From an uncultured Lachnospiraceae bacterium (GTDB lineage: Bacteria; Bacillota; Clostridia; Lachnospirales; Lachnospiraceae): DNA of 18,485 nt. How positions within the stretch are numbered: position 1 is the first letter of the stretch; each line of letters starts with the position of its first letter. Under the pieces are notes generated by a model. It was not told the origin of the DNA. It did no database searches and was given only the letters and a program-made list of their open reading frames with translations. Shown piece after piece: positions 1 through 9,500 of this stretch. Location of the stretch: assembly GCA_902803635.1 (NCBI GenBank), contig CADCQU010000018.1, positions 1 to 18,485 on the forward strand, written 5' to 3'. The translations under genes and the position numbers were made by a program.

Positions 1-12
1 GTATCACGAGGT

Positions 13-3000
13 TTAGGTTAAGAAGTAGGCGTAGGCTGCCTTGCAATAGTCGTAGATGGCGATGACAACGTTCTTCAAGGCATCGTTGTCCCCTTCAAGA
101 GCGTTCTTGATGTAGTCCTGCGTGCTGACGGTCGCGCCATAGGTCGTGCTGCCATTCGTGAAGGTCAGGGAAAATTCATCCAGAATGCAGCTTGCCGCGA
201 TGGAAGGAATCTCATAGAAAATGTAGGAGCCGGTCGGCTTTTTCTTCCATTGCAGCGGCGTACCGTTCAGGGTGACGGCTGTGTTCTCGAACGTCTCCGG
301 ATCGATAACCTCGAAATACAGCCGGTAGCTCGTCTTCGTCTTCAGCAAAAGCGTCGAACCCTTGTACGCAAGGCCGAAATCACCGAAGTTGTCCGGGAGC
401 AAGTTCTTCTTCAGTCCGGTCGGCGCGGTCAAGGTATAGGCAAGGTCTTCATCGGCCGGAAACCACGTCCTGTAGCCAAACACCCGCTGCGCCTTCGCGC
501 CATAAATCAACATGGCCCTGGCCAGATTCCAGAGCGTCTCGCTGTAGGTCGTGTGCTCTGCATCGGCCAGAATCGTCCTCGCGTAGGTCTGCACGGAATA
601 TTGATTCTTTTTGACCACGGCATCATTAATCTTCAGGGTCGCCGTCACGACATCGGTCATTTCCTTCGCCGCAACATGCACCGGCACTTTATAACAGCCT
701 GCGCACGGCTCGCCCTGCGGAATCTGCTCCGCCTCGCTGAGGCTAACGCTTTCCGTCTTTTCCACCGTCGTACCATCCGCCAGATCGACCGTCCAATGGA
801 AGTCCACATCGGCCGCCGCGGGGTCGGCAGTGCCGAGGTCGACGATGAAATTGATGCCGATATCGTCCTTCAGTGTCAGCGAGTGACCGATGAAGTACAT
901 TTGCCCGCTCGGAATGTCCGGAACGGTGTATGTATAGTCGATCACGGCGGTCGTAGCATCCATATTGTCAACCGTCGCAGCGCCGCTCTGACCGTTGACG
1001 GTCAACGCAAAGCATTTGTCCTGAGCAATCGTGCCGTCGGGATTTTGCGCACTGTTGTGGCCCTTGAACCAGACGGTGCAGGAGTCGTAATCGCCGGTGG
1101 AGAACATCGCGCGAAGCTGATAGGTCTGGCCCGGTTCGAAGTTCATTCCGGGATCTTCCCCGTTCGCATCGAGCCATTGGGCCCAGACTACAGCGTAGTC
1201 CGTGCCGGCCGGCACGGCCAGCCCAAAATCGGCGGCATTTGCAAAATCTGTCGGGATCGGATCTCCCGCCTGCGCGTCGACCGTCAGCTCGACCGCTTCG
1301 ACGAGCTTTGCCGCCTGCGTCCATTTACAGTAGAGCGTCACATCCCCCTCAACGAAATCCCACGTAGCAACACCGGTGGTCTCGTCATTCGGGTCGAGGA
1401 ACCAGCGCACCGTGCCCTTCTCCGGGTCGTACACCTCGTACTGCGTGTAATTGTCGTCGTCACATAAAGCCTCGGCGTAGGCGGCACCGTTAAACCAGTC
1501 CTTGTCGGGCCGGCCGCTTGCGCTGGAACCGCTCCAGACGCTCTGCATCGGTGCCGGAGCCGCGCCGATCCCGCCGGTGTCGAACGAAATCGTATAGTGG
1601 CTGTATGTGAATGTGTAGGTCCGGTCCTCGGTGACCGCCTCCCTCGTCGGGGTGACATCCCAATGACCAACACCGTAGCCGTACTCCGGCTGCATATCGT
1701 CGGGAATGTAGGACGGCGATTCGCCATCGAGCACGTATTCGATTACCGTGTCGGAATTCTCATGCGACCAAAGGCCGTTGACGATTTTGTAGGTCACGGT
1801 GCGGAGTACCAACGGACGGGTTTCGGTGTGGCCGGAATCATGGAGGCAGACACGGGTCTCCAATCCCGGCTCCTCGGGCGTGGGCTGCGTCGTGACCGTC
1901 CACGGCCCCCATTCGTGCTCACTGTTCGAGAAACGAATCGATCCGTTGTGCTTCAAAAGCGCAATATCATCGCTTTCTCCGACACGGATGATCACCGAAA
2001 GTGAGCCCTCCGTCATTGGCAGGTTCTTATTCACCGTGCAGGAGAAGGCACCGGTTTCGTCGGTCGTGAAATAGTTCCCAAAGTAGCCCGCTCCGCCATA
2101 ATTCATCTGTATATCTACGGAACCGGAGACACCTGCGGCAGCCTCACCCCACTGATCCGTCAGAACGCCGCTGACCGTGTAGGACTGGCCCGGATGCGCG
2201 ACCGCAGGCGCAAGGTTCTGTACGGTCAAATGGCGTTTTTCCTTGACAATCACGGTGCAGGTTGCCTGGCAGGGCGCAAATTCTTCGCTGCCGGGATAGG
2301 AAATCAGCAGCTCATGTGTACCGATACCCAGATCCGACGCCCGAATCTTCACCCTGTAGCCCACCATGGACTCCATCTCACCGACCGGCGTGCCGTTGAC
2401 CGTGACCGCAGGCGCAGGAGCATAGACCTCCTGATACTCGTCATCCGTACCGACGTAAAAAGATACGTAGAAATCGTCGCTCACATCGACAGTGTCCGGA
2501 CAGTAAAATACGCGAATCTCCGTCAGAGCGGCGAGGCGCAGAATGTGGACGGAATAGTCCTGCCGGTGAGCCTTGTCCTCCGCGACCGCGGTGACGGTGA
2601 AGTCGTTCCAGCCGACATTGAGTGCCTTTTGTCCGCCGCCCTCGACCGTCGCGGTAGCGTGGTAGGTATCCGCCTGAATCTCGACGCTCTCGGTAGCATA
2701 AGGTACGGTGGCGTAGTAGTCAATGATATTCGAGGCAAATGCAGGCTGGAGCGTTACGCCGGGGATCGTGATATTTCCCAACCGCGCATAGCTCGAAATC
2801 TCGGCAAATGTATAGGTAAAGGTCTGGTCCTGCGCAATGGAGACGGCGGCCGGGTCCGTGTCCCAGCGGCCATATGTGCTAAATCCCTCCGCCTGGGTCA
2901 TCCCGGTGGGAATTTCCGCCGGCGTCTGTCCTTCGGGAACATACTCCGTCCTGGGCGTGTTTGTGCCGTCGGCCCAGAAGCCGTTCTCGATCACATAGGT

Positions 3001-4113
3001 CACGGTATGACACGGCGTAAAGGAATAAATGAAGGTCCGGTCTCCGCTGATGATCCAGCTACCCGGCAGAGAGTTCCAGCTACCCGGTTCGGCATACCCC
3101 GCGGAGGGCTGTCCAGGGGAAGGGACATTGCCCGGCTTTTTCTGGTTGCTGACGTACTCGGTTTTGGTTCCTGTCGTGCCGTCCGACCAGGTTCCCCCAA
3201 TCATTTCATAGGTAACAACCCACTTCGGCAGGAAGCTCGCGCTTACCGTCACGGGCCCGGCCGGCATCGTGAAGGTATATACGCCATTTCCCTGCGACCG
3301 CAGCGCAACGCTGCCGGAAGATGTGGCTGCGGTCACGCCCGAAAAATCGTAGGCCTCGTTCGGTGTCGCGGTGATCGTGACGGTATCGCCCGCGTAATAG
3401 CTGCCCGTGCCTGAAACGGAGCCGCCATTTCCGGGACTGCAATCTGCGTGCACGCTGTACTGCGGGGCGTCCTTCCAGAAGAAAGTCATAAAAACGCTGG
3501 TGTTGCCGTCGTCCGGGGAAGTCAACGAGTAGATGGTCTGTCCGGGGACGCCGGGGATGTTGTACCAATGGCTGTACCTATTGTCCACGATTTTTTCCAC
3601 CCGTATATGGTCAAGCGCCTGCCTGTAGGGTTCCGTGACGTACAGGTTCACCTTCGTGTTCGGCGAGGTGTGGACCTTGTCCATTCGGAGATACTCTCTA
3701 TCGTCCGCGTAGACCCAGAATTCCTGCGTCGTGGTTTTCCTGTCCGCGAAGGTAATGTAGACCGTAATGTTTTTGGCCGGCATCGGGAACGTGACCACGG
3801 AATCCTGGTAGGAAAAAGCCGTGTCAGCATCCGATAAAAGGTACGTGATGTTGCCAGCGCTGTCCCGGTAGTAGCAGCTCTGCGTGACATAACCGCTTTG
3901 ACCGGGTCTGGATATCATGATCGAGACAGGCTCGCCGGCCGCAGCCCGGTTTTTGTCAATCTCGTAGAGGCGGCCAAAGTTGAGGGGGGTTCCCGCAGTG
4001 ATTGTGTAGGTTGGTTCCTCCGCCTCGACATCGCTTTGCGTTACCGCTGGCAACAGAACAGCAAACAGCAGGCAGACAAGGGGCATCAGAAGAAATCTGG
4101 TTATTTTTTTCAT
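13..4113 (-). CDS. Large secreted multidomain surface protein (InlB-like repeats, cadherin-like domain, shared C-terminal domain)
   Basis: This is a 1366-aa exported protein. An upstream ATG at 4125 is possible, but AGAAAGGA lies just before the ATG at 4113, which also begins the signal peptide (MKKITRFLLMPLVCLLFAVL, followed by a small-residue region). Counting from the 4125 ATG, the modules are: a divergent InlB-type repeat (about 225-300, ending YTFTMPAGPVTVSASF); three copies of a roughly 70-aa repeat of the type VTYxIxNGxW...EYV..G..P..IP (about 303-370, 373-442 and 790-860); a cadherin-like beta-sandwich (about 446-532, with PAFASNIIDYYATVPY); Ig-like stretches; a WGPWTV...ETRVCLHDSGHTETR module typical of ruminococcal surface proteins; and a C-terminal domain of about 270 aa starting at GHSLTLKDDIGINF. 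There is no LPXTG motif. The C-terminal domain recurs in the protein at 6525-10667. The role is unknown; adhesion or glycan contact is an inference. Confidence 0.85.
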   Translation of the reverse strand: MKKITRFLLMPLVCLLFAVLLPAVTQSDVEAEEPTYTITAGTPLNFGRLYEIDKNRAAAGEPVSIMISRPGQSGYVTQSCYYRDSAGNITYLLSDADTAFSYQDSVVTFPMPAKNITVYITFADRKTTTQEFWVYADDREYLRMDKVHTSPNTKVNLYVTEPYRQALDHIRVEKIVDNRYSHWYNIPGVPGQTIYSLTSPDDGNTSVFMTFFWKDAPQYSVHADCSPGNGGSVSGTGSYYAGDTVTITATPNEAYDFSGVTAATSSGSVALRSQGNGVYTFTMPAGPVTVSASFLPKWVVTYEMIGGTWSDGTTGTKTEYVSNQKKPGNVPSPGQPSAGYAEPGSWNSLPGSWIISGDRTFIYSFTPCHTVTYVIENGFWADGTNTPRTEYVPEGQTPAEIPTGMTQAEGFSTYGRWDTDPAAVSIAQDQTFTYTFAEISSYARLGNITIPGVTLQPAFASNIIDYYATVPYATESVEIQADTYHATATVEGGGQKALNVGWNDFTVTAVAEDKAHRQDYSVHILRLAALTEIRVFYCPDTVDVSDDFYVSFYVGTDDEYQEVYAPAPAVTVNGTPVGEMESMVGYRVKIRASDLGIGTHELLISYPGSEEFAPCQATCTVIVKEKRHLTVQNLAPAVAHPGQSYTVSGVLTDQWGEAAAGVSGSVDIQMNYGGAGYFGNYFTTDETGAFSCTVNKNLPMTEGSLSVIIRVGESDDIALLKHNGSIRFSNSEHEWGPWTVTTQPTPEEPGLETRVCLHDSGHTETRPLVLRTVTYKIVNGLWSHENSDTVIEYVLDGESPSYIPDDMQPEYGYGVGHWDVTPTREAVTEDRTYTFTYSHYTISFDTGGIGAAPAPMQSVWSGSSASGRPDKDWFNGAAYAEALCDDDNYTQYEVYDPEKGTVRWFLDPNDETTGVATWDFVEGDVTLYCKWTQAAKLVEAVELTVDAQAGDPIPTDFANAADFGLAVPAGTDYAVVWAQWLDANGEDPGMNFEPGQTYQLRAMFSTGDYDSCTVWFKGHNSAQNPDGTIAQDKCFALTVNGQSGAATVDNMDATTAVIDYTYTVPDIPSGQMYFIGHSLTLKDDIGINFIVDLGTADPAAADVDFHWTVDLADGTTVEKTESVSLSEAEQIPQGEPCAGCYKVPVHVAAKEMTDVVTATLKINDAVVKKNQYSVQTYARTILADAEHTTYSETLWNLARAMLIYGAKAQRVFGYRTWFPADEDLAYTLTAPTGLKKNLLPDNFGDFGLAYKGSTLLLKTKTSYRLYFEVIDPETFENTAVTLNGTPLQWKKKPTGSYIFYEIPSIAASCILDEFSLTFTNGSTTYGATVSTQDYIKNALEGDNDALKNVVIAIYDYCKAAYAYFLT

Positions 4114-4306
4114 GGCATCGTCCATCCTTTCTGATAAAATTCAAGAAATGATTACTATATAATCCCCATCGCCGGAGGCGATTAAATTCATGGGATTTCG
4201 ACATGCGCGTACACGAAATAATACCCCGTGGTGGCGCGCGCCAGCGCATGGAGATTTAATCTGTAACCGGAAACACAGTTGCAGCTCACAGTGGAAGTCC
4301 ATCGAG

Positions 4307-5770
4307 TCACCTCTTCAGCTTCACAATCTCCGGATTTGACTGGTATGTCGCGACTTTCTCTCCTTTTCGTTCGAGAAGCAGCCCCATTTCGACCAGCCGG
4401 CCAAGCACATTCTTCCGGAAATAGGTGGACGGCTGCAGGGAAAGGCTGTCCGCGATTTCCCTCGCCGTGCGCGGCTTCGCGTAACAAAAAGACAGAATTT
4501 GCAGGTCATTCTTCCCATCCAGCACGACTTCGGTATAAATGTCCGGAAGCGCATCGCTCTCCTCCAAAACGCCGCCGCGGAACGTAAGGTCGGGAAGCGT
4601 CAACGTGAAGGAAGAGGCATTTGCCGAGATATAAGGCTGGAACGCCTCCCCGTACCCTGCGTAATCCGCCGCAATCTTATCGAAGCCGGAACCCTTTTCT
4701 TCCATATAATGGCAGAGCTCCAAAACGGCACAGATGACATCGTTTCGCCGCCTCGGGATAATCTGGGAAATGTTCTTCTCCTTCCGCAGCTCCCGGACGC
4801 CGAGAAGCGAGCCCGGGGACGTAATCTCCAGCCGGTCGCGGAAAACATTTACCTCAATCTGTGAACCTTGAATATAATAATTTCGGTGTCCGACTGCATT
4901 CACAATACCTTCGGTCACAGACCGCGCCGGAAAGGACACATAGTCACTCCGCCCGGTCGCCTGTTTTTCAAAGCCATTGTTGGAATGGTTCCTGACAAAT
5001 GCAATGCACGCGGCGATTACGTCCAGAAGGTTCCCAACAAATGTCTCGGAAGCGGTCACATACGAGCTTCCCTTCGTGATTCCCGGCCAGGCCGTGGCAA
5101 CGGCCTTCGTCCGCAGGTCGCTGCAGGCATCCGCAAAGAGCAATGCTCCCTTCGAAAGACAGCCTTCGCCGGACAAAAAGCCAATGGACATAAGCTGCTT
5201 CTCCGTGACATTTTCCCCCTGCTCCTTCGCATGCGCAAACAGCTTTTGGAAGTCCTCCTGCCGAAAATGGGCATCGACAAATGGCCTGTCATACGGGGTG
5301 TTGTCGCTCATGAGTACCATTTCCCGAATCTGCTCCGGGGTCGCCTGGACGGTCTCCCCAAAGCTGCGGACATAAATACCCAGAAGACCGCCCTCATGAA
5401 CCATCACCGGAACGTTCCTGCTCGGACGGACAACGATGTTGAGTACATACCTTGTGGGCGTATACTCCGTGCAGGGAATCGGCTGGATATCGTAATCAAC
5501 AGCCGGTTCAAAATGTTCCCTCGCCTTTCGGTGCACCAGGAGAACCGTCTTGTCCGCCGTCGTATGGTCCATGGCCAGCACCGTATGTGTCCGATTGTCC
5601 ACGCCAATGTAAAGGTTCCCTCCCTCCGTGTTTGCAAATGCAGCCATCGTCTTCAGCCAGCCCATTTCCTTCGACTTCCCCGAAGCGGCGTTCCCTTCCT
5701 CAATCATACCCTTAAATTCCACATTCCTGCTTTCCAGATTCACGCCAGGAACCAGCTCTTCAAAAAGCAT
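4307..5770 (-). CDS. AlbA_2/Schlafen-type ATP-binding transcriptional regulator (COG2865-like)
   Basis: This is a 487-aa cytoplasmic protein. An in-frame ATG lies at 5791, but AAGGAGGTG lies just downstream of it and ends a few bases before the ATG at 5770, so the start is placed there. The N-terminus (about 1-130) is an AlbA_2 nucleic-acid-binding domain: ESRNVEFKG, WLKTMAAFANTEGGNLYIGV, then VLNIVVRPSRNVPV. The middle (about 270-370) resembles HATPase_c_4: TEGIVNAVGHRNYY and FRDRLEITSPGSL. The last 65 residues form a winged helix-turn-helix (TAREIADSLSL...LGRLVEMGLLLERKG). Proteins with this order are usually annotated as predicted transcriptional regulators. The gene is monocistronic by its surroundings. 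Its promoter carries an array of ACTTCACT sites, which fits autoregulation, but no target is shown. Length is normal for the family and no lesion is visible. Confidence 0.85.
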   Translation of the reverse strand: MLFEELVPGVNLESRNVEFKGMIEEGNAASGKSKEMGWLKTMAAFANTEGGNLYIGVDNRTHTVLAMDHTTADKTVLLVHRKAREHFEPAVDYDIQPIPCTEYTPTRYVLNIVVRPSRNVPVMVHEGGLLGIYVRSFGETVQATPEQIREMVLMSDNTPYDRPFVDAHFRQEDFQKLFAHAKEQGENVTEKQLMSIGFLSGEGCLSKGALLFADACSDLRTKAVATAWPGITKGSSYVTASETFVGNLLDVIAACIAFVRNHSNNGFEKQATGRSDYVSFPARSVTEGIVNAVGHRNYYIQGSQIEVNVFRDRLEITSPGSLLGVRELRKEKNISQIIPRRRNDVICAVLELCHYMEEKGSGFDKIAADYAGYGEAFQPYISANASSFTLTLPDLTFRGGVLEESDALPDIYTEVVLDGKNDLQILSFCYAKPRTAREIADSLSLQPSTYFRKNVLGRLVEMGLLLERKGEKVATYQSNPEIVKLKR

Positions 5771-5808
5771 CCCCATCACCTCCTTTTTCATTTTCGGTTC
5801 TATCTTGG

Positions 5809-5817
5809 ATTATAACA
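5809..5817 (-). promoter_or_regulatory. Extended -10 promoter of the AlbA_2 gene
   Basis: On the minus strand TGTTATAAT gives a consensus TATAAT with the TG extension. No good -35 is seen; the region 17 bp upstream is occupied by the ACTTCACT array, so a repressor or activator bound there would meet RNA polymerase directly. The predicted transcript starts about 30 nt before the ATG at 5770. Confidence 0.6.
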
Positions 5818-5823
5818 GAAAAC

Positions 5824-5894
5824 AGTGAAGTAGAGAAGAAAAACTTCACTCTACTTCACTATAAACTTCACTGTACTTCATTATAAACTTTACT
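5824..5894. repeat. Phased ACTTCACT operator-like array upstream of the AlbA_2 gene
   Basis: The plus strand has ACTTCACT at 5843 and 5853, again at 5865, then ACTTCATT at 5875 and ACTTTACT at 5887. Spacings are 10, 12, 10 and 12 bp, forming a 22-bp unit whose leading AAACTT recurs at 5841, 5863 and 5885. An inverted AGTGAAGTAGAG at 5824-5835 pairs with CTCTACTTCACT at 5849-5860. Sites one helical turn apart and next to the promoter suggest cooperative protein binding. The binding protein is not known; the adjacent gene product is the obvious candidate. Confidence 0.7.
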
Positions 5895-5896
5895 CA

Positions 5897-5925
5897 GGAG
5901 ACAGAGAACCGTCCCCCCCGTCTCC
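5897..5925. repeat. GGAGACAG hairpin repeat, copy 1
   Basis: GGAGACAG...ACCGTCCCC...GTCTCC is an imperfect hairpin. It belongs to a family present five times in this window (also 10681, 12211, 13548, 15170). It ends exactly where the fibronectin-III-like fragment at 5926 is cut off. Confidence 0.75.
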
Positions 5926-6119
5926 CTATTCGCCTTTTTGTACGAGCGCGCCCGAAGGAAGTAGGTCGTACCCTCCCGCAGCCCGGTCACCGACTTTAAG
6001 GTGTTCATCCTGCCCTTCAGCGCGAATGTCCTCGTCCTTGCCATGTTCTCCTTAAGGCTCACCTGAAGCTGGTAGCCGGAAGCGCCATTTGCCTGAACTG
6101 TAACACATTTTCCGTTCAG
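5926..6119 (-). pseudogene. Fibronectin-III-like domain fragment (C-terminal remnant of a surface protein)
   Basis: Read on the minus strand, the open frame contains VTVQANGASGYQLQVSLKE, then TFALKGRMNTLKSVTGL, then REGTTYFLRARSYKKANR. That is the second half of an Fn3-like repeat of the kind common in Lachnospiraceae secreted proteins (GYQIQxS...V.GL..G..YYVRVRAY). No start codon with a ribosome site precedes it, and the coding sense dissolves into the GGAGACAG repeat at 5925 and into low-complexity C-runs near 6121. It appears to be a leftover of a gene destroyed by repeat insertion or deletion. Confidence 0.6.
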
Positions 6120-6161
6120 GTGCCCCCCCCTCGAAAAAAGCTCTATTGCTTCGTAAAGGGC

Positions 6162-6248
6162 CTGTCATCCTGAGCGAAGCGAAGGATCCCGTTAGGTTTT
6201 TCCAAAATTTGACGGGATTCTTCGTCGCTTCGCTCCTCAGAATGACAG
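6162..6248. repeat. 87-bp palindromic repeat element (CTGTCAT...ATGACAG), copy 1
   Basis: The ends CTGTCATCCTGAGCGAAGCG and GCTTCGCTCCTCAGAATGACAG are long imperfect inverted repeats around a short centre. A second member of the same family lies at 17749-17833. The motif CCTGAGCGAAGCGAAGGATC is a widespread intergenic palindrome in bacterial genomes. No coding capacity; it would fold as a long hairpin in RNA. Confidence 0.7.
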
Positions 6249-6438
6249 AAAATCGGGGATCAGCTGAACAGTAACCATTTTCCCGCCGTGCACCCCGTAA
6301 AGACAATGAAATAAGGATGACAGACGGCATCTGAAATGCTACAATAAAGATACGTAAGAAAACTGTGAAAAAGGTGGCCAGCATCAGATTTGCGGAAGCT
6401 GGGAACCAGAGGAGAAGACAGAATCCTTACGTAACCCC

Positions 6439-6468
6439 TTGAATATGCACGAATTAAAGGCATATTCT
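6439..6468 (+). promoter_or_regulatory. Putative promoter of the 6525 secreted protein gene
   Basis: TTGAAT, an 18-bp spacer and TATTCT lie about 57 bp before the ATG. The spacer and -10 overlap an inverted repeat, GAATATGC and GCATATTC (about 6441-6467). The preceding stretch 6249-6438 shows no gene or RNA I can recognise. Confidence 0.4.
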
Positions 6469-6524
6469 ATGGGATAAGTCCGTCCCACGAGGGGAATTTT
6501 TATATTTCAAAAAGGAGGAAAACT

Positions 6525-9500
6525 ATGAACAAACACAGTACGCGACCGGTCTTGCGCATTTTGGCGGTGATACTCAGCCTTGCGCTTCTGCTAACCTTCA
6601 CGCCGCTGTCGGGGATGGTATCGTTCACGGCGAGCGCGGCAACTGCTAAGCACCCGTATTACAGGGTCACCGTATACTGGAATGTCAAAAATGCCAACAG
6701 TGATGCAGGCAACTGGTTTTCGTTTATCTATCAATATCCTGATGCATATGACAGCGATTCAAATACTATGATGTCTAAGGTAATCTCAAACGAGACGTTC
6801 CACAAAGCTGCAGAACAAGAAGGCGAACAACACGCCATCTTTGAACTGCCGGGCATACCCTACAAACTGACATATAATATATACGGTAGAACAAAAGATG
6901 TATCCGAGTGGTACATCACAAAGGTGACCGTAGAAGCCATAAATCCTGTTCCTAATTGTGGAATAGGAATAATTACACTTTGGGAAGGCAAATTAGGAGA
7001 GAATGTGGCTCGTCTCGGAGGTGGTTCCAACCAAAACACAATATCATTCAACACTAATGGTCCCACTTTTAGTGGTTGGACATACAGTGAGGTCGGCTCT
7101 AACGCAAGTGCCGTGACAAACAGCTATTTTTCGGATGTACACGCAAAAGGCATTTATGTTAAAGGAGCTACGCCTATATCCTGCGACAGTACCTTTTATG
7201 TTCCGACAAACCTTGGTGGCGTCAGCTATTACTCCGTAACCAAGGGCGTAGTGTACGACCAGTACGGTGGAAGATACCCCGACCAAAGAATGAAGACATA
7301 CGTAAAAAAACAGGAAACCGGTATTACTTATGACGGGTCAAATGTTGATCTGTATAATTCAGCCAACAGGGCAAACGACTATACCTATACCTTTGGCTAC
7401 GATTTTAACGCAGGGATACGTTCCGAAAAAACCGTTACTGTTAAAACCTTCGACTATAATGTTACATTCAAAGACAAGGACGGCAATGTCCTGAAAACCG
7501 AAACCGTAGACTACGGCAAGAGCGCCACTCCGCCGGATTCGGTTCCTTTGCATATAAACGACGGCAAAACCAAATATGATTTCTCCGGATGGAATTACGG
7601 CGCCGACTACTATACCAATATCACGGATGGATCTCAATACAGATCTCTTTACTCGTGTTATTTTGAAAGCAATGCTTTTTCCGGCAGCGGCACCCAGTCC
7701 GATCCCTATCTCATCCGAAACGCCGATGACTGGGAATCCCTGCGCCAGCGCTGCCTGAATTACGACACAACGGATGAATACTTCCGTATGGAGAACGATA
7801 TCACGGTCAGCGACCCGGTAGGTGCTTACGGTCACCCCTTTAAGGGAATCTTTGACGGCAACAGCAAGACCCTCCGCTTTGACCACACCGCAACAGGCGA
7901 AAACGCCGCTCCGTTCAACTATATTGACGGCTGTACGATCAAAAATCTCCGCACGGTTGGCACGATCAATACCGCATACAAATACGCCGCCGGTCTTGTT
8001 GCGGATCTGTCCGGCACTGTCACGATTGAAAACTGCCGCAGCAGCGTTGCGATCAACAGCACCGTAAGCGGCGACGGCACGCACGCCGGCTTTATCGCAA
8101 AAGCCAATAAGGGCTCTCTCCTCACCATGAGGGGCTGTTTGTTTGACGGAAGCTTCTCCGGTCAGAGCACAAATTCCTGCGGCGGCTTTATCGGCTGGCG
8201 CAGCGGCGGAGCCGATATTTATGACAGCGTTTTCGCTCCGTCAAATATAGACATTGACCTTACCGATTGCTCCACCTTTGCGCGTAACAAGGTGGATACC
8301 CATAACAGCTACTATTTGCAGACAATGGGTACGGATAATCTTGCCATGTGGAAAAAGGGTTATACCGTTACCGCAGGCGCTGACGTGACGATCAACAAGG
8401 GCGAAGGCACGCCGTACAAGGTAAGCGGCATCACCGCCTACGGCACGGGTCTTGACTACAACAAAAAATTTTATGCAGGCACGGGCGATACGCTCAGCCT
8501 TTCTCACTCCGATAAAACAGGCTATATCTTCAAAAATTATTCGGTAAATTCCGGCTCCGTCAGCGGAAACACCCTTACCGTAGGCTCCGCCGACACCACC
8601 GTGAACGCGGTGTATAACGCCCTGTATACCGTCACATGGAAAAACGGCAATACGGTTTTGAGAAGCGAATCGGTTGAGTCCGGCAAGGTTCCGACTTATA
8701 CGGGCGCAACGCCTACAAAGGCAAGCGATAACAAATACAGCTATACCTTCAAGGAGTGGTCTCCTGCGGTATCGGCAGTGACAGGCAATGTGACCTATAC
8801 GGCTGTGTTTACAAAAACTCCCCTTGCGACACATTTTTCACAGAGTGGCAGTACCTATATCATCAACGATGAAACAGGCTGGGACATCTTCTGTGACATG
8901 CTGGCTGAGAACACCAAGGGCTTCTTCACCGGTAAGACCGTCAAGCTGGGCAAAAGCATCACTGTCAGCCGTATGGCAGGCAGCGATTATCACGACTTTA
9001 CCGGCACCTTTGACGGACAGAGTTACACGCTGACCTTCAACTACACAGCCGACTCTGAAAGTGCCGCCCCCTTCCGCAACACGGAGAGCGGTTGTGTCAT
9101 CAAAAATCTTCATGTAAACGGCACCATCAACACTGCATACAAATATGCCGCCGGTCTTATCGCACAGCAGTACGGCACGGCAACAATCGAAAACTGCCGC
9201 AGCAGTGTTATGATCAACAGCTCCGTAAACGGCGACGGCACCCACGGCGGCTTTGTTGCCGTAGCAGGCGGTGCCACGATGAAAGGCTGTGTTTTCGACG
9301 GCGTTATCTGCTCGCTAAGCAGCGCTGCCCGCACAAGCTCCTGCGGCGGTTTTGTCGGTTGGGGTTCGGTCAATATCAGTGATTCGGTTTATAATCCTGC
9401 TGCGGTTCCCGACGGCAAATTTGCCCTCGCCAGCACCGACTGTTATACATTCAGCCGCCGTTCGGGAGATGTTACAAACTGCTACTACACATCAGACCTC

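Noticed and set aside
250..1467. 405-codon open frame on the plus strand opposite the secreted protein gene (likewise 2194-3414)
   Set aside because: Arg/His/Val-rich composition without domains, antisense to a well-formed exported protein; a shadow frame caused by GC-rich codons.
4188..4290. Possible protein tail LNLHALARATTGYYFVYAHV before the first gene
   Set aside because: It reads plausibly but has no start, overlaps the end of the AlbA_2 gene in another frame, and cannot be tied to a family.
6249..6524. Riboswitch or leader RNA before the second secreted protein gene
   Set aside because: I looked for cyclic-di-GMP and other common riboswitch cores and saw none; only a simple inverted repeat at the promoter.
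7359..8084. Long minus-strand frames inside the 6525-10667 gene (also 8241-8834 and 9492-10193)
   Set aside because: They mirror the repeated modules of the real gene and have no ribosome site or recognisable domain.
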